40,738 nt of DNA, taken from positions 1-40,738 of the forward strand of contig JAGALZ010000049.1 in the NCBI GenBank assembly GCA_017848055.1. The letters are read 5' to 3'. Below are positions 1-8,659 of this stretch, piece after piece. Both the position numbers and the translations under genes were made by a program. Each line of letters opens with the position of its first letter. Positions within the stretch are counted from its first letter, which is position 1. Under the pieces are notes generated by a model. The model was not told the DNA's origin, ran no database searches, and worked only from the letters and a program-made list of their open reading frames with translations. This stretch comes from Oscillospiraceae bacterium. Lineage in GTDB: Bacteria; Bacillota; Clostridia; Oscillospirales; Ruminococcaceae.

Positions 1-3
1 TAC

Positions 4-858
4 TCAGCTGCTTATGTGACTTTCAGCAAGAAACCGACAATGCGTATCAGTAAGCTGTGCAATAAAGGTTCTCTCCGCAATTTTATCATTATCTGTTTTG
101 TTGCAATCCATAGGAGCGTATTGCTTTGCAGTTATTTCTACACCCTCAATGCCATGTATTTCTGCTTTACCTATAACCTTCATTTCATCATATTCTGTGC
201 GGTTTCTTTTGGGAAAATCGTACATTGCCCAGTTGAGCTTTTCGCCGAACTTCGGGACAATAAACCAGCCCATAAGCTCCTCCCACTTAACTGAAAAAGG
301 CTCTTTATCAAGCTCTGTAATTGTATATTCGGGCATAATCTCTGGCAGCTTTTTCATATTTTCATCAACCTTTCTGTAAATCGTGTCAGGCAGATATAAC
401 CTTTTGAAATTGTTTCTTGCTGTATAAAGGCGGCTTTTTACAGTTCCAACGGGAATATTAAGCCTTTGAGAAATCTCGCTTTGATTATAGCCTTGGATGT
501 AAAATAGGTCGATTATCTGTTTGTCATTCTCGGATAATGATTCAAGCGCATCGTAAACATCGTGCTGTTCAACATATCCGTATCGACTTGCAGTAAGTGG
601 CTGTTCGGTCAGTTCATCAATGGAAACATCAACACTTTTTGCCTTTCTGCGATAATAGTCATTACATTTATTTCGGGCAATGCTGATTATCCACGCCTTG
701 AAATGGGATTTATCTGCAAGCGTATCAAATTTCTGAAAAGCAGTCAGATAGGATTCTTGCAAAATATCATCTGCATCAGCCTTCGATGCCAGCTTAAACC
801 ACACGAAACGCTCAATAGCATTTTTACATTCATTCAGTAGTATTTCAAATTCGGTCAT
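4..858 (-). CDS. ECF-type RNA polymerase sigma factor with C-terminal extension
   Basis: This 284-residue protein would direct RNA polymerase to a small regulon. Sigma region 2 is visible around residues 25-72 (DADDILQESYLTAF, then FKAWIISIARN), and region 4 around 104-152 with a helix-turn-helix (NQSEISQRLNIPVGTVKSRL). Most ECF factors stop near here, at 160-190 residues. This one continues for about 130 residues containing WEELMGWFIVPKFGEKL and a final LTDTHCRFLAES. The extension may sense a signal, since no anti-sigma gene is seen upstream. The start follows a strong ribosome site (AAGGAGGTGATG). The stop lies three bases from the window edge, so I cannot tell whether the tail is truncated or an anti-sigma gene follows. 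The sigma assignment is firm; the tail's role is unknown. Confidence 0.88.
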   Translation of the reverse strand: MTEFEILLNECKNAIERFVWFKLASKADADDILQESYLTAFQKFDTLADKSHFKAWIISIARNKCNDYYRRKAKSVDVSIDELTEQPLTASRYGYVEQHDVYDALESLSENDKQIIDLFYIQGYNQSEISQRLNIPVGTVKSRLYTARNNFKRLYLPDTIYRKVDENMKKLPEIMPEYTITELDKEPFSVKWEELMGWFIVPKFGEKLNWAMYDFPKRNRTEYDEMKVIGKAEIHGIEGVEITAKQYAPMDCNKTDNDKIAERTFIAQLTDTHCRFLAESHISS

Positions 859-949
859 ATCATCACCTCCTTGTGTTTACTAAAAGCGCTTTCACTAATA
901 TAGACGTAGCTGGAGGCGGCAAGGTTCAGAGATTATTTGAATATATTTG

Positions 950-1530
950 GGTGCGTAACGAAACGAGTCGGTATTATAAAATCAACTCAAAATAAAGTTC
1001 TGCACGGTCGTTATCATTATATTTCTCAGTTTCTTGAAAGCCGCTGCTACGATACAGATGTTGTGCAGCAGAAAATTGTTTTCTGGTATCCAAGCATATT
1101 TTATTATACTGTTGCTCTCTTGCGTAAGCTATAGCGTAATTCAAAAGTAATCTGCCATAGCCTTTGCCTTGATATTCAGGTAATACAAACATACGCTTAA
1201 GCTCAACAACTTTATTATCAAGGTCAATGGTGCGTAACGCAACAGTTCCTACAAGAGTCTGATTGTCGAAAAGACACCAAAAGCAACCATCTTGCATATA
1301 ATGCTTTTCAACATTAGCAACATCAGCGTGTCTGTCCATCGGAGAATATGGTATGCCAACAGCAGAAAAGCATTTGCTGAAATAATCGTCTACCGATTGT
1401 TGCATATCAGGCTTGAAAGTAATAATTTCCATTGATATTTCCTCCGTTAAAATCAGATTTAATTCAGTCTCATTATACCACATTCTACTCAATAATTCAA
1501 TCACAGCCATTAGGTGCGGAACGAACCGGG
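950..1530 (+). repeat. 18-bp imperfect direct repeat on both sides of the GNAT gene
   Basis: GGTGCGTAACGAAACGAG at 950-967 and GGTGCGGAACGAACCGGG at 1513-1530 match at 15 of 18 bases. The first copy ends six bases before the GNAT stop codon; the second lies about 80 bp beyond the start. The arrangement resembles the boundaries of an inserted cassette, but no integrase or attC-like fold is present. Confidence 0.4.
974..1432 (-). CDS. GNAT-family N-acetyltransferase
   Basis: A 152-residue Gcn5-related acetyltransferase that would move an acetyl group from acetyl-CoA to an unknown amine. The acetyl-CoA motif A is clear (RMFVLPEYQGKGYGRLLL), preceded by the strand GTVALRTID and followed by a C-terminal LYRSSGFQETEKY segment typical of the fold. 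A longer reading frame runs upstream to 1510, but the start at 1432 has GGAGG at good spacing and gives the usual family length. The gene sits alone between the sigma gene and a recombinase relic, and short repeats bracket it (913-923/1539-1549 and 950-967/1513-1530). That suggests it may have arrived with mobile DNA. The substrate cannot be predicted. Confidence 0.85.
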   Translation of the reverse strand: MEIITFKPDMQQSVDDYFSKCFSAVGIPYSPMDRHADVANVEKHYMQDGCFWCLFDNQTLVGTVALRTIDLDNKVVELKRMFVLPEYQGKGYGRLLLNYAIAYAREQQYNKICLDTRKQFSAAQHLYRSSGFQETEKYNDNDRAELYFELIL

Positions 1531-1586
1531 CACCCGTGCTTGCCGCCTCTTGTCAAGACTTATTCATTGTGATATTGCACTTTATC

Positions 1587-1800
1587 ACTAAAACTACCGA
1601 AGCAGTGCAGTTCATGCAGGTTGTACGGAAGCACGAAAAAATCACGAAGCTAACGCCTGAGATAATTCACTAGCTGGTTGAGAAGTCATCGTTCACGACC
1701 TGACAAATCAAGCGGCGGAAGAAAACAGAAAATTAAAATCCACTTCATATTTCACGTCACAACGTCTATCGCTGTCGCTGACAGTAAGGACTGCGACTAA
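1587..1800 (+). pseudogene. Decayed C-terminus of a large serine recombinase (DUF4368-like tail)
   Basis: Translated fragments in more than one frame match the tail of Tn4451/TndX-type serine recombinases. Frame 3 gives EAVQFMQVVRKHEKITKLT, ending with EIIH and a stop at 1671-1673. A second frame gives VIVHDLTNQ, and another gives DKSSGGRKQKIKIHFIF, ending at the TAA at 1798-1800. Intact relatives read these pieces in one frame (about LTPEII, then VEKIVVH, then DKSSGKR), so at least two frameshifts have occurred. The catalytic N-terminal part is gone. It is the only trace of a mobile element carrying its own enzyme in the window. Confidence 0.65.
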
Positions 1801-1808
1801 AACAGAAA

Positions 1809-1839
1809 GGCTGCATAGGGATTTCCTACGCAACCTTTT
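1809..1839. terminator. Hairpin terminator, probably bidirectional
   Basis: An 11-bp stem with two mismatches (GGCTGCATAGG with CCTACGCAACC) is followed by TTTT on the plus strand and by CTTTCTG-TTTT on the minus strand. It would end the recombinase relic on the plus strand and the sodium-dependent transporter on the minus strand, which has no closer terminator. Confidence 0.6.
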
Positions 1840-1901
1840 GCTACATATTTGAATACTTCTTGATTACTGCACACCTTATAGCATCGGACTTTTTAATTTT
1901 A

Positions 1902-3272
1902 CTAGATTGTTGTAACAAACGGAGTAATGAGGATTATAATCATACACACAGGGCAGATATACTTTACCATTACTCTGAAAAGCGCTCTTGCCTTGAAGCG
2001 CTGCTGACCGAGTGTTACCTCGTCCTCGATATATTTTGTTCCGACAACGTATGAGATAAGCATACATGTAAGGAACGCAACTATCGGCATCATAATATTG
2101 TTGCTTATGAAGTCGAAGAAATCAAGGAACTGATAACCGAAGATTGTAACTGTATCCCAGATGCTGTAGCCGAGAACTGAGAGCATACCGATTGCTACAC
2201 AAAGAACGATGACGATAAGGCAGCAAGGAATTCTCTTTATCTTGAACTTTTCGCAGATGATAGAAACGACGGTTTCCATAAGAGAAATCGAGGATGTAAG
2301 TGCGGCAAGTGCTACAAGCACAAAGAACACTGCACCGATAATCTGTCCGCCCTTCATTGATTCAAACACATTCGGAAGAGTGATGAACATAAGGCTCGGG
2401 CCTGCCTTGAGTGTATCGGTATTTCCGCCCGAGAACACGAATACAGAAGGAACGATGATAAGTCCTGCGAGGAATGCGATTGCTGTATCGAAAATCTCGA
2501 TATGTCTCACAGAGCCTTCGAGAGAGTCTTCCTTTCTCATATAAGAGCCGTATGTAATCATAATACCCATCGCAAGTGACATTGAATAGAAAAGCTGTCC
2601 CATTGCGGCGGCGATTGTCTTAAGAAGCTTAGAAACAGTAAAGCCATCAAAATTCGGAATGAGGTAGTACTTCACGCCCTCAAGAGCTCCTTCTCTTGTA
2701 ACAGTAAATACTGCGATAACGATTGTGAGGATAACAAGCAGAGGCATCATAAACTTGCTGACCTGCTCGATTCCCTTTTTAACACCTAGCATAACAACTG
2801 CGGCCGTTATTGCAACAAAAACTGCGAAGAATAACGTAGGCTGTGCTGTTGTGCCAATGAAGCTTGTGAAGAATGAGCCGTCGCCTGCTGCCTGTGTTCC
2901 GTTTCCGCTTACGAACACGGTGAGGTACTTAAGCACCCAGCCACCGATTACGCAGTAATACGGGAGGATAATTGCAGGAACCAGAGCGGCGAGCAGACCG
3001 AGCGGTGAGAAACGCTTATCGATTGCTTTGTAAGCGCCGATAACGCTCTTACCTGTTTTTCTGCCGATTGCAATTTCAGTAATCATAAGGGCAAAGCCGA
3101 AGGTTACTGCAAAGATAAGATATGTAAGCAGGAAAACTCCGCCACCGTAATTTGCGGCAAGATAAGGGAAACGCCAGATGTTACCAAGCCCTACTGCCGA
3201 GCCTGCGGCGGCAAGTATAAAGCCGATTTTTGAGCTGAAGCCGGACTTTGCCGTGCTTTTATTTTCGTTCAT
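1902..3272 (-). CDS. Sodium-dependent transporter, NSS (SNF/SLC6) family
   Basis: A 456-residue inner-membrane symporter that would use the sodium gradient to import an amino acid or related amine. The family signature in helix 1 is intact (GSAVGLGNIWRFPY, residues about 24-37), and later helices include the conserved unwound region (GQLFYSMSLAMGIMITYGSY). The length and roughly eleven hydrophobic segments fit the short bacterial MhsT/TnaT type rather than the twelve-helix form. Substrate choice (tryptophan, tyrosine or a branched amino acid) cannot be read from sequence. A consensus promoter at 3309-3337 and the ribosome site AAGGAGTG precede it, so it is a single-gene unit, with its -35 box touching the end of the next gene. 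Confidence 0.93.
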   Translation of the reverse strand: MNENKSTAKSGFSSKIGFILAAAGSAVGLGNIWRFPYLAANYGGGVFLLTYLIFAVTFGFALMITEIAIGRKTGKSVIGAYKAIDKRFSPLGLLAALVPAIILPYYCVIGGWVLKYLTVFVSGNGTQAAGDGSFFTSFIGTTAQPTLFFAVFVAITAAVVMLGVKKGIEQVSKFMMPLLVILTIVIAVFTVTREGALEGVKYYLIPNFDGFTVSKLLKTIAAAMGQLFYSMSLAMGIMITYGSYMRKEDSLEGSVRHIEIFDTAIAFLAGLIIVPSVFVFSGGNTDTLKAGPSLMFITLPNVFESMKGGQIIGAVFFVLVALAALTSSISLMETVVSIICEKFKIKRIPCCLIVIVLCVAIGMLSVLGYSIWDTVTIFGYQFLDFFDFISNNIMMPIVAFLTCMLISYVVGTKYIEDEVTLGQQRFKARALFRVMVKYICPVCMIIILITPFVTTI

Positions 3273-3308
3273 TTATGTACACTCCTTAATAAAAATACAA
3301 CTGTCATA

Positions 3309-3337
3309 ATTATACACTACGTGGTTTATGTTGTCAA
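3309..3337 (-). promoter_or_regulatory. Promoter of the sodium-dependent transporter
   Basis: On the minus strand TTGACA (3332-3337) and TATAAT (3309-3314) are separated by exactly 17 bp, a perfect sigma-A promoter, 36 bp upstream of the start codon. Confidence 0.85.
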
Positions 3338-3338
3338 T

Positions 3339-4445
3339 TTACATAAATATAAACCTTCCTGCAAACGTCATAACAACAAGGAATATGACATTGATGAGGG
3401 TAAACAAGCCGAGATAATGTAGTTTCTTTTTCGGGTAAAGGATACTATACTCGCTGAAGGTTATGAGGCTTGCAAGAGAAGCTATAAGAGTACCCGTTCC
3501 GCCTATATTTACACCCAGGAGCAGCGGCACAAAGTCACTTGTAAAGTGTGACAACAATATGGCTGTCGGGACGTTACTCATCACCTGGCAGGACAGAATC
3601 GAGAATATCAGCGGGTCTTTTTCCAGAAGCAGGGACATAAGATAATTTACCGACTCGATTCTCGCCATATTTCCTGCGAAGATAAAGAAGAAAACGAATG
3701 TGAAAAGAAGCGAATAGTCTACCATAAGGAGCGCTTCCCTGTCGACTATAAGAATTACAAGCGGCACAACTATAAGTCCCAGCCAGAATGAAATCACTCT
3801 GAACACGACGAGTATTGAGATTGCAAAAAGGACAAGATAGAGAACTGTTCTTTTTACATTAAGCTTTTCTTCAAACTTTTCGCTGACATCTATTTTATGA
3901 GGCTTTATGAGATAGCATGCACCTGCCAGCATAGCAATTGCGAGCAGAAAAGGCGGAAGCATTATTTTGCAGAACTGTCCTGTCGGGATGTTGAAGTAGG
4001 AATAGAGGTAGAGGTTCTGCGGATTGCCGAACGGAGTAAGCATACCGCCTAAATTTGCGGATATATTCTGGAGTATGAAGAGGTACGCCATATATTTTTC
4101 CTGCTTTGCTACAGACAAGGCGAAATAGCCCAGCGGCAGGAAGGTTATGAGGGCCATATCGTTTGCGATAAGCATTGAACCTAAAAACGTTATGGTTATA
4201 AGCATCAGAAACAGACCTCTGAGGTTGCCCGACATTGTGACAAGCTTTCTTGCTACGATAGTAAAGAACTTTATGTTTCTGAGTGCGCATACTACAGCGA
4301 GTGTTATAAAGAGGCAGACGAGCGTTTTATAGTCGAGGTACGAAAGGTACTCCTTGTCGGGTGGGACTATAAACGAAGTTACTGCGGCTGCGATTGCGGC
4401 AATAACAAGCACTGCATTTTTCTTCAAAAATCTCAAAGCAGTCAA
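3339..4445 (-). CDS. SLC13/ArsB-like (ion transporter superfamily) permease
   Basis: A 368-residue polytopic membrane protein with about ten hydrophobic segments. The repeated helical-hairpin signatures of the IT superfamily are visible: LIANDMALITFLPLG near residue 93, then NISANLGGMLTPFGNPQNLYL, and in the second half MSNVPTAILLSHF and NIGGTGTLIASLAS. These are the N-D and N-P-T motifs shared by citrate/dicarboxylate carriers, NhaD antiporters and ArsB. It is shorter than most SLC13 carriers. I cannot choose between a carboxylate carrier and an anion or cation exchanger. The start is TTG at 4445 behind GAAGGTGA, with no better ATG nearby. It runs toward the NSS transporter, which has its own promoter. 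Confidence 0.8.
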   Translation of the reverse strand: MTALRFLKKNAVLVIAAIAAAVTSFIVPPDKEYLSYLDYKTLVCLFITLAVVCALRNIKFFTIVARKLVTMSGNLRGLFLMLITITFLGSMLIANDMALITFLPLGYFALSVAKQEKYMAYLFILQNISANLGGMLTPFGNPQNLYLYSYFNIPTGQFCKIMLPPFLLAIAMLAGACYLIKPHKIDVSEKFEEKLNVKRTVLYLVLFAISILVVFRVISFWLGLIVVPLVILIVDREALLMVDYSLLFTFVFFFIFAGNMARIESVNYLMSLLLEKDPLIFSILSCQVMSNVPTAILLSHFTSDFVPLLLGVNIGGTGTLIASLASLITFSEYSILYPKKKLHYLGLFTLINVIFLVVMTFAGRFIFM

Positions 4446-4470
4446 ACAATCACCTTCATACGATAGAATG

Positions 4471-4499
4471 TATTAAATAACATACGGGATATCTGTCAA
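4471..4499 (-). promoter_or_regulatory. Candidate promoter of the SLC13/ArsB-like gene
   Basis: On the minus strand TTGACA (4494-4499) lies 17 bp from TTAATA (4471-4476). The -35 box is perfect and the -10 box is weaker. Confidence 0.6.
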
Positions 4500-4550
4500 A
4501 GTCAGCAAAGAATTATGCAAAACGAATTCCCTGCTTACTTCTATCAGTCA

Positions 4551-4577
4551 TAAAAAAACACCACCGGATTGGTGGTG
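4551..4577 (-). terminator. Terminator of tRNA-Ser
   Basis: A perfect 7-bp stem (CACCACC/GGTGGTG, loop of 5) is followed on the minus strand by seven Ts. It begins eight bases after the tRNA CCA end. Confidence 0.9.
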
Positions 4578-4585
4578 CTTATTTT

Positions 4586-4678
4586 TGGCGGAGAAGGAGG
4601 GATTCGAACCCTCGATGAGCTATTAACCCATACACGAGTTCCAGTCGTGCGCCATAAACCGGGCTAGGCGACTTCTCC
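4586..4678 (-). tRNA. tRNA-Ser (anticodon GGA)
   Basis: The minus strand folds as a class II tRNA. The 7-bp acceptor pairs GGAGAAG (4672-4678) with CTTCTCC (4590-4596), followed by discriminator G and an encoded CCA (4586-4588). The anticodon stem CACGA/TCGTG holds a loop with GGA, complementary to 4640-4642. A long variable arm and the T-arm GGTTCGAATCC are present. GGA reads UCC and UCU serine codons. It is a single tRNA with its own promoter and terminator. Confidence 0.96.
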
Positions 4679-4707
4679 AAAACCTTGCTCATTCATAAAG
4701 CTTTATA

Positions 4708-4736
4708 ATTATACCACATTGATTCTCGGTTGTCAA
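4708..4736 (-). promoter_or_regulatory. Promoter of tRNA-Ser
   Basis: TTGACA (4731-4736) and TATAAT (4708-4713) on the minus strand with a 17-bp spacer, about 30 bp upstream of the mature tRNA 5' end. Confidence 0.88.
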
Positions 4737-5012
4737 GCTTTTTCGAAAATATTTTTGTTATCATAACCATACAATATATTTTATTACGTTTGATTGTATC
4801 CTCCGCACGGGCTTTTTTAAGCTTTGAACATAAAGAAAGAGGCATTTGATTATCAGCACTGAAATATAAGAATGTTGTTGAAGTGTCAAGCAAAATGCTA
4901 TGAAAAACCACGTCTATATGCATTTTATGTTAATTGTAATGAAAACTGTAATTTATGTAAATATGCAAATTGTGATATTTCAACAAATCTATGCAAATTT
5001 GCAAAAAAGCTA
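4737..5012. other. AT-rich spacer between the tRNA-Ser promoter and the ilv promoter
   Basis: I see no convincing gene here. A 76-codon open frame on the minus strand (4693-4923) runs through the tRNA promoter and looks random. The only pattern is a direct repeat of TATGCAAATT at 4962-4971 and 4990-4999, spaced 28 bp. The second copy merges into the palindrome GCAAATTTGC (4993-5002), which ends ten bases before the ilv -35 box. It could be a protein-binding site. Confidence 0.5.
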
Positions 5013-5041
5013 TTGACATCAACGCTTTAAAGGAATATAAT
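5013..5041 (+). promoter_or_regulatory. Promoter of the ilv operon
   Basis: TTGACA (5013-5018) and TATAAT (5036-5041) with a 17-bp spacer. Transcription would start near 5048 and enter the T-box leader. Confidence 0.92.
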
Positions 5042-5059
5042 GATGCCATAATAAAACAT

Positions 5060-5340
5060 TAAAGGCGTCGATGAAGACGGAAACTGCAACGAATTTCACA
5101 GAGAGTCGGGAATGGTGCGAGCCCGATAAAGGACTGTAGCTTTCTTATCCCTTCTGAGCCGGAAGCCCCAAAGGAACAAACACCCAGTAGGCGTTTCCCG
5201 TGTATGCTACGTAAGTGCATAGAGGTTGCTGGACTTCGAAGAGGTGGCGGATTATATTCATCCGCAATTTGAGTGGTACCGCGAGTGTATAAGAACTTAC
5301 ACCCGTCTCAAAGTATTAAATGCTTTGAGACGGGTTTTTA
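5060..5340 (+). promoter_or_regulatory. T-box riboswitch, isoleucine-specific
   Basis: This leader senses uncharged tRNA-Ile and allows readthrough into the ilv operon. Stem I elements are present (AGAGAGTCGGGAATGGTG, then GAGCCCG). The specifier region reads TTATCCCTTCTGAG, which aligns with known leaders to give ATC (Ile) at 5147-5149. The T-box proper is GAGTGGTACCGCG (5271-5283). Its TGGT would pair with an ACCA tRNA end, which fits the A discriminator of tRNA-Ile. The terminator is at 5302-5339. A long antisense frame across the region is not a gene. Confidence 0.95.
5302..5339 (+). terminator. T-box-controlled terminator
   Basis: A perfect 12-bp stem (CCCGTCTCAAAG with CTTTGAGACGGG, 5302-5313 and 5323-5334) is followed by TTTTT. 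It competes with the antiterminator built on the T-box motif just upstream. Confidence 0.93.
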
Positions 5341-5396
5341 TTTTATCTTAAAGCATTTGTCGGAAGAAAATAAATATTATGAAAGGCGGATTTAAA

Positions 5397-6587
5397 ATGT
5401 TATCTCTCGACAAAGTATTCAATGCACAGACAGTTCTTAAAAACATCATTCGTGAAACTAATGTTGTAAGGTCATACGGAATTGCACAGAACTGCGAGCT
5501 TTTTCTGAAGCCTGAAAATCTGCAGATTACAGGTTCATTCAAAGTACGAGGCTCAGCCTACAAAATCGCAATGCTGAGTGAAGAAGAAAAGCAAAGAGGT
5601 GTTATCGCCTGCTCTGCCGGTAACCATGCACAGGGTGTTGCTCTTGCTGCGACAAAGAACGGCATACGCTCACTTATCTGTCTCCCCGACTCTGCCCCTA
5701 TCTCGAAGGTCGAGGCTACCAAAGGCTTCGGTGCACAGGTTTGCCTGGTTGAGGGCTGTTATGATGATGCTTATCAGAAAGCTCTTGAGCTCAAAGAAAG
5801 TGAAGGCTACACCTTTGTTCATCCATTTGATGACGAAAATGTAATTGCAGGTCAAGGCACTATCGCTCTGGAAATTCTCAACGACCTCGACAATATTGAT
5901 GCAATCGTTGTTCCTATCGGTGGTGGCGGTCTTATTTCAGGAATCGCATACACTGTAAAGCAGATACGTCCGAGCGTCAAGGTGTACGGAGTTCAGGCGA
6001 CAGGTGCACCGAGCATGTACAACTCAATACATAACGGAAAAATAGACAGTCTGGAATCAGTTTCTACCATCGCTGACGGCATAGCAGTAAAAAAGCCGGG
6101 CGAAAACACATACAACCTTGTAAAAGAGTACGTTGATGATATCGCAGTCGTAAGCGATGATGAGGTCGCAAGTGCAATCCTTGCACTTATCGAAAAACAG
6201 AAGATGATTGCTGAGGGTGCGGGTGCCGCTGCAGTTGCTGCAGTAATGTTCAACAAATTCGACCTCGAGGGCAAACGTGTTGTGGCAGTTGTTTCAGGCG
6301 GTAACATTGATGTTACAAGTCTTTCAAGGGTTATAGACAGAGGTCTTCTTAAATCAGGACGCTCCTCAAGTCTTCTCATTGAGCTTATTGACAAGCCGGG
6401 ACAGCTTAAGCACATATCAAGAATCATCGCTGACTGTGGCGGAAACGTAACGGGCGTTCACTACGAAAAGGGAAACACCGAAAGTGTAAACGGCTGCTAT
6501 CTGCGAATTGAAATGGAAACCAGGGATTTTGAGCATGTAAATCTTATCACACAGTCACTTCGTAACGAAGGCTTCAAGATAGTTTGA
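5397..6587 (+). CDS. ilvA: Threonine ammonia-lyase
   Basis: This PLP enzyme converts threonine to 2-oxobutanoate and ammonia, the first step toward isoleucine. The PLP lysine is Lys49 in GSFKVRGS. The substrate loop [10 protein letters not shown] and the glycine-rich phosphate-binding loop [11 protein letters not shown] follow. The C-terminal 75 residues form one ACT-type domain ([18 protein letters not shown]). The roughly 396-residue length fits the short IlvA/TdcB group with a single regulatory domain rather than the 500-residue E. coli IlvA. I chose the start at 5397 because AAAGGCGG precedes it at good spacing; an in-frame ATG at 5379 lacks a site. Its place first behind an isoleucine T-box argues for a biosynthetic role. 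Confidence 0.95.
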   Translation: MLSLDKVFNAQTVLKNIIRETNVVRSYGIAQNCELFLKPENLQITGSFKVRGSAYKIAMLSEEEKQRGVIACSAGNHAQGVALAATKNGIRSLICLPDSAPISKVEATKGFGAQVCLVEGCYDDAYQKALELKESEGYTFVHPFDDENVIAGQGTIALEILNDLDNIDAIVVPIGGGGLISGIAYTVKQIRPSVKVYGVQATGAPSMYNSIHNGKIDSLESVSTIADGIAVKKPGENTYNLVKEYVDDIAVVSDDEVASAILALIEKQKMIAEGAGAAAVAAVMFNKFDLEGKRVVAVVSGGNIDVTSLSRVIDRGLLKSGRSSSLLIELIDKPGQLKHISRIIADCGGNVTGVHYEKGNTESVNGCYLRIEMETRDFEHVNLITQSLRNEGFKIV

Positions 6588-6607
6588 TTCTGAAAGGAGT
6601 AAATATT

Positions 6608-6985
6608 ATGAACAAGAAAATACACACAGATAAAGCACCGCAGGCAATCGGGCCATACTCACAGGCAGTTGTTTGCCGGAACATGGTCTTTACATCGGGA
6701 CAGATTCCACTTAATCCTGAGACGGGAATGCTCGAAGGCGAAAACATCAGCGAACAAACACACAGAGTATGCCAAAACCTCAAGGCAGTGCTTGAAGCTT
6801 CGGGAGCATCACTTGAAACTGCGGTTAAAACCGTTTGCTATCTTGCAAACATCTCAGATTTCTCGGAATTCAATGAAGTTTATGCGCAATATTTCACCGA
6901 AAAACCTGCACGCTCCTGTGTGGCTGTAAAACAGCTTCCGAAAGGTGCGCTTGTCGAGGTGGAAGTAGTTGCAGAAACGAGGTGA
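6608..6985 (+). CDS. ridA: RidA (YjgF/YER057c/UK114) enamine/imine deaminase
   Basis: A 125-residue protein that hydrolyses the unstable 2-aminoacrylate and 2-aminocrotonate imines released by IlvA-type dehydratases, protecting PLP enzymes from damage. Family motifs are present: [13 protein letters not shown] at the N-terminus, [13 protein letters not shown], and the active-site arginine in [21 protein letters not shown]. The start at 6608 follows AAAGGAGTAA, 20 bases after the ilvA stop. Lying between ilvA and ilvB, it should be made in step with the enzyme whose by-product it removes. Confidence 0.95.
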   Translation: MNKKIHTDKAPQAIGPYSQAVVCRNMVFTSGQIPLNPETGMLEGENISEQTHRVCQNLKAVLEASGASLETAVKTVCYLANISDFSEFNEVYAQYFTEKPARSCVAVKQLPKGALVEVEVVAETR

Positions 6986-6989
6986 GCAG

Positions 6990-8659
6990 ATGCTTTTACC
7001 AGGTTCAGATATACTTGTCAAGACACTCATAGACGAAGGATGCGACACGGTTTTCGGATATCCGGGCGGTCAGATTCTTAATGTTTACGACAGTCTTTAC
7101 ACTCATCAGGACAAGATAAATCACGTCCTTGCGGCACACGAGCAAGGAGCGGCGCACGCAGCTGACGGCTATGCAAGAACCACAGGAAAGGTCGGAGTTG
7201 TGATATCAACATCGGGCCCCGGTGCAACAAATCTTGTTACGGGTATTGCAACAGCTTACCTTGACTCGATTCCGCTTGTGGCTATCTGCGGTAATGTTCC
7301 GACAACCCAGATTGGCTCAGACAGCTTCCAGGAAATCGACATAACCGGTGTTACCCTGCCTATTACAAAGCACAACTACTTTGTCAGCAGAGTTGAGGAT
7401 TTGGCAGACACAATCCGTGATGCGTTCAGACTTGCAAAATCAGGCAGACCCGGGCCGGTGCTTATCGATGTTCCGAAAGATGTTCAGATAGCAGAATGCG
7501 AATACGAGCCATCGGAGCCTGTCGGAAAAGAACCTTGTTACGCTGCAAAGGACAGCCGTATCGAAGAGGCTGCAGAGCACATAAACGCTTGCAAACGCCC
7601 GTTTATATATTTCGGCGGCGGACTTATTTCCGCAGCGGCACAAGAGGAAATGCTCGAGCTTGCAGATAAAATAGATGCACCGATTGGTTGCTCACTTATG
7701 GGACTTTCAGCTATACCGACTGCTCACCCGAGATTTCTCGGTATGCAGGGCATGCATGGACACTATGCTTCATCTATGGCAATGCATAAAGCTGACCTTA
7801 TAATTTCACTGGGTGTACGTTTTAACGACAGAGTAACAGGAAACAGAAGTAAATTTGCTGTCGGTGCTAAGATAATCCACATTGATGTAGATGGCTCTGA
7901 GCTTTCAAAGACGGTATCTGCGGTATGCGGACTCAGAGGTGATGTGAAGATGACTCTGCAAAAGCTCATCCCACTTGTCAAAGAATGCAAAAAACCTGAT
8001 TGGGCAGACAATGTTGCTCTTTTCCGCAAGCAGGAGGAAGGCTATCTTGATAATCGTGTCGGTCTTACACCGAGGCAGGCTATACTGACACTCAACAAGC
8101 ATCTTGGTGACAACACGGCGGTATGTACCGATGTCGGTCAACACCAGATGTGGTCAGCACAGACACTTTGCTTCAAGACACCTCGTCGTTTCGTATCCAG
8201 CGGAGGTCTGGGAACTATGGGCTTTGGTCTTGGTGCAGCTATCGGCGCTGCTTACGGAACGGGAGAACGAAGTGTTCTTGTAACCGGTGACGGAAGCTTT
8301 GGCATGAACCTCAACGAGCTTGCAACTGCCGTAAGGTATAATGTGCCGATTGTCGTGCTTATTATGAATAACGGTGTTCTCGGCATGGTGCGTCAATGGC
8401 AGACTCTTTTCTATAACAAGCATTATTCGAACACAGTCCTGCAGAGAAAAACTGATTTTACTGCACTCGCAAAGGCTTTTGGTGCTGACGGAGAAGCAGT
8501 TTCCACGGTTCAGGAACTGGACGATGCGCTGGGACGTGCATTTGATTCAAATGGCCCATACGTTGTGGATTGCAGAATCGACAAGGATGAATTCGTGCTT
8601 CCGATGCTTCCGCCGGGAGGAAGTATGGACGATATTATCACAAGTCTGGAGGGATTAAA

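Larger units (their letters stand above)
913..1549. repeat. 11-bp perfect inverted repeat bracketing the GNAT gene
   Basis: GAGGCGGCAAG at 913-923 recurs as its exact reverse complement, CTTGCCGCCTC, at 1539-1549. The 637-bp interval contains the whole GNAT gene and little else. I see no clear target-site duplication outside the arms. It could be a small mobilised unit or a chance pair in GC-rich spacer. Confidence 0.45.

Noticed and set aside
1228..1244. Third copy of the GGTGCGTAACG motif
   Set aside because: It lies within the GNAT coding sequence, encodes ordinary VALRT, and diverges after about 11 bases; chance is likely.
950..1530. Integron-like gene cassette
   Set aside because: There is no integrase and the repeats lack the paired core sites of attC.
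1513..1531. Possible tRNA 3' end or attachment site (reverse strand GGTTCGTTCC then GCACC)
   Set aside because: The T-arm does not close properly and no acceptor or anticodon stem can be found.
4693..4923. 76-codon open frame on the minus strand
   Set aside because: It reads through the tRNA-Ser promoter, has no ribosome site and no recognisable sequence.
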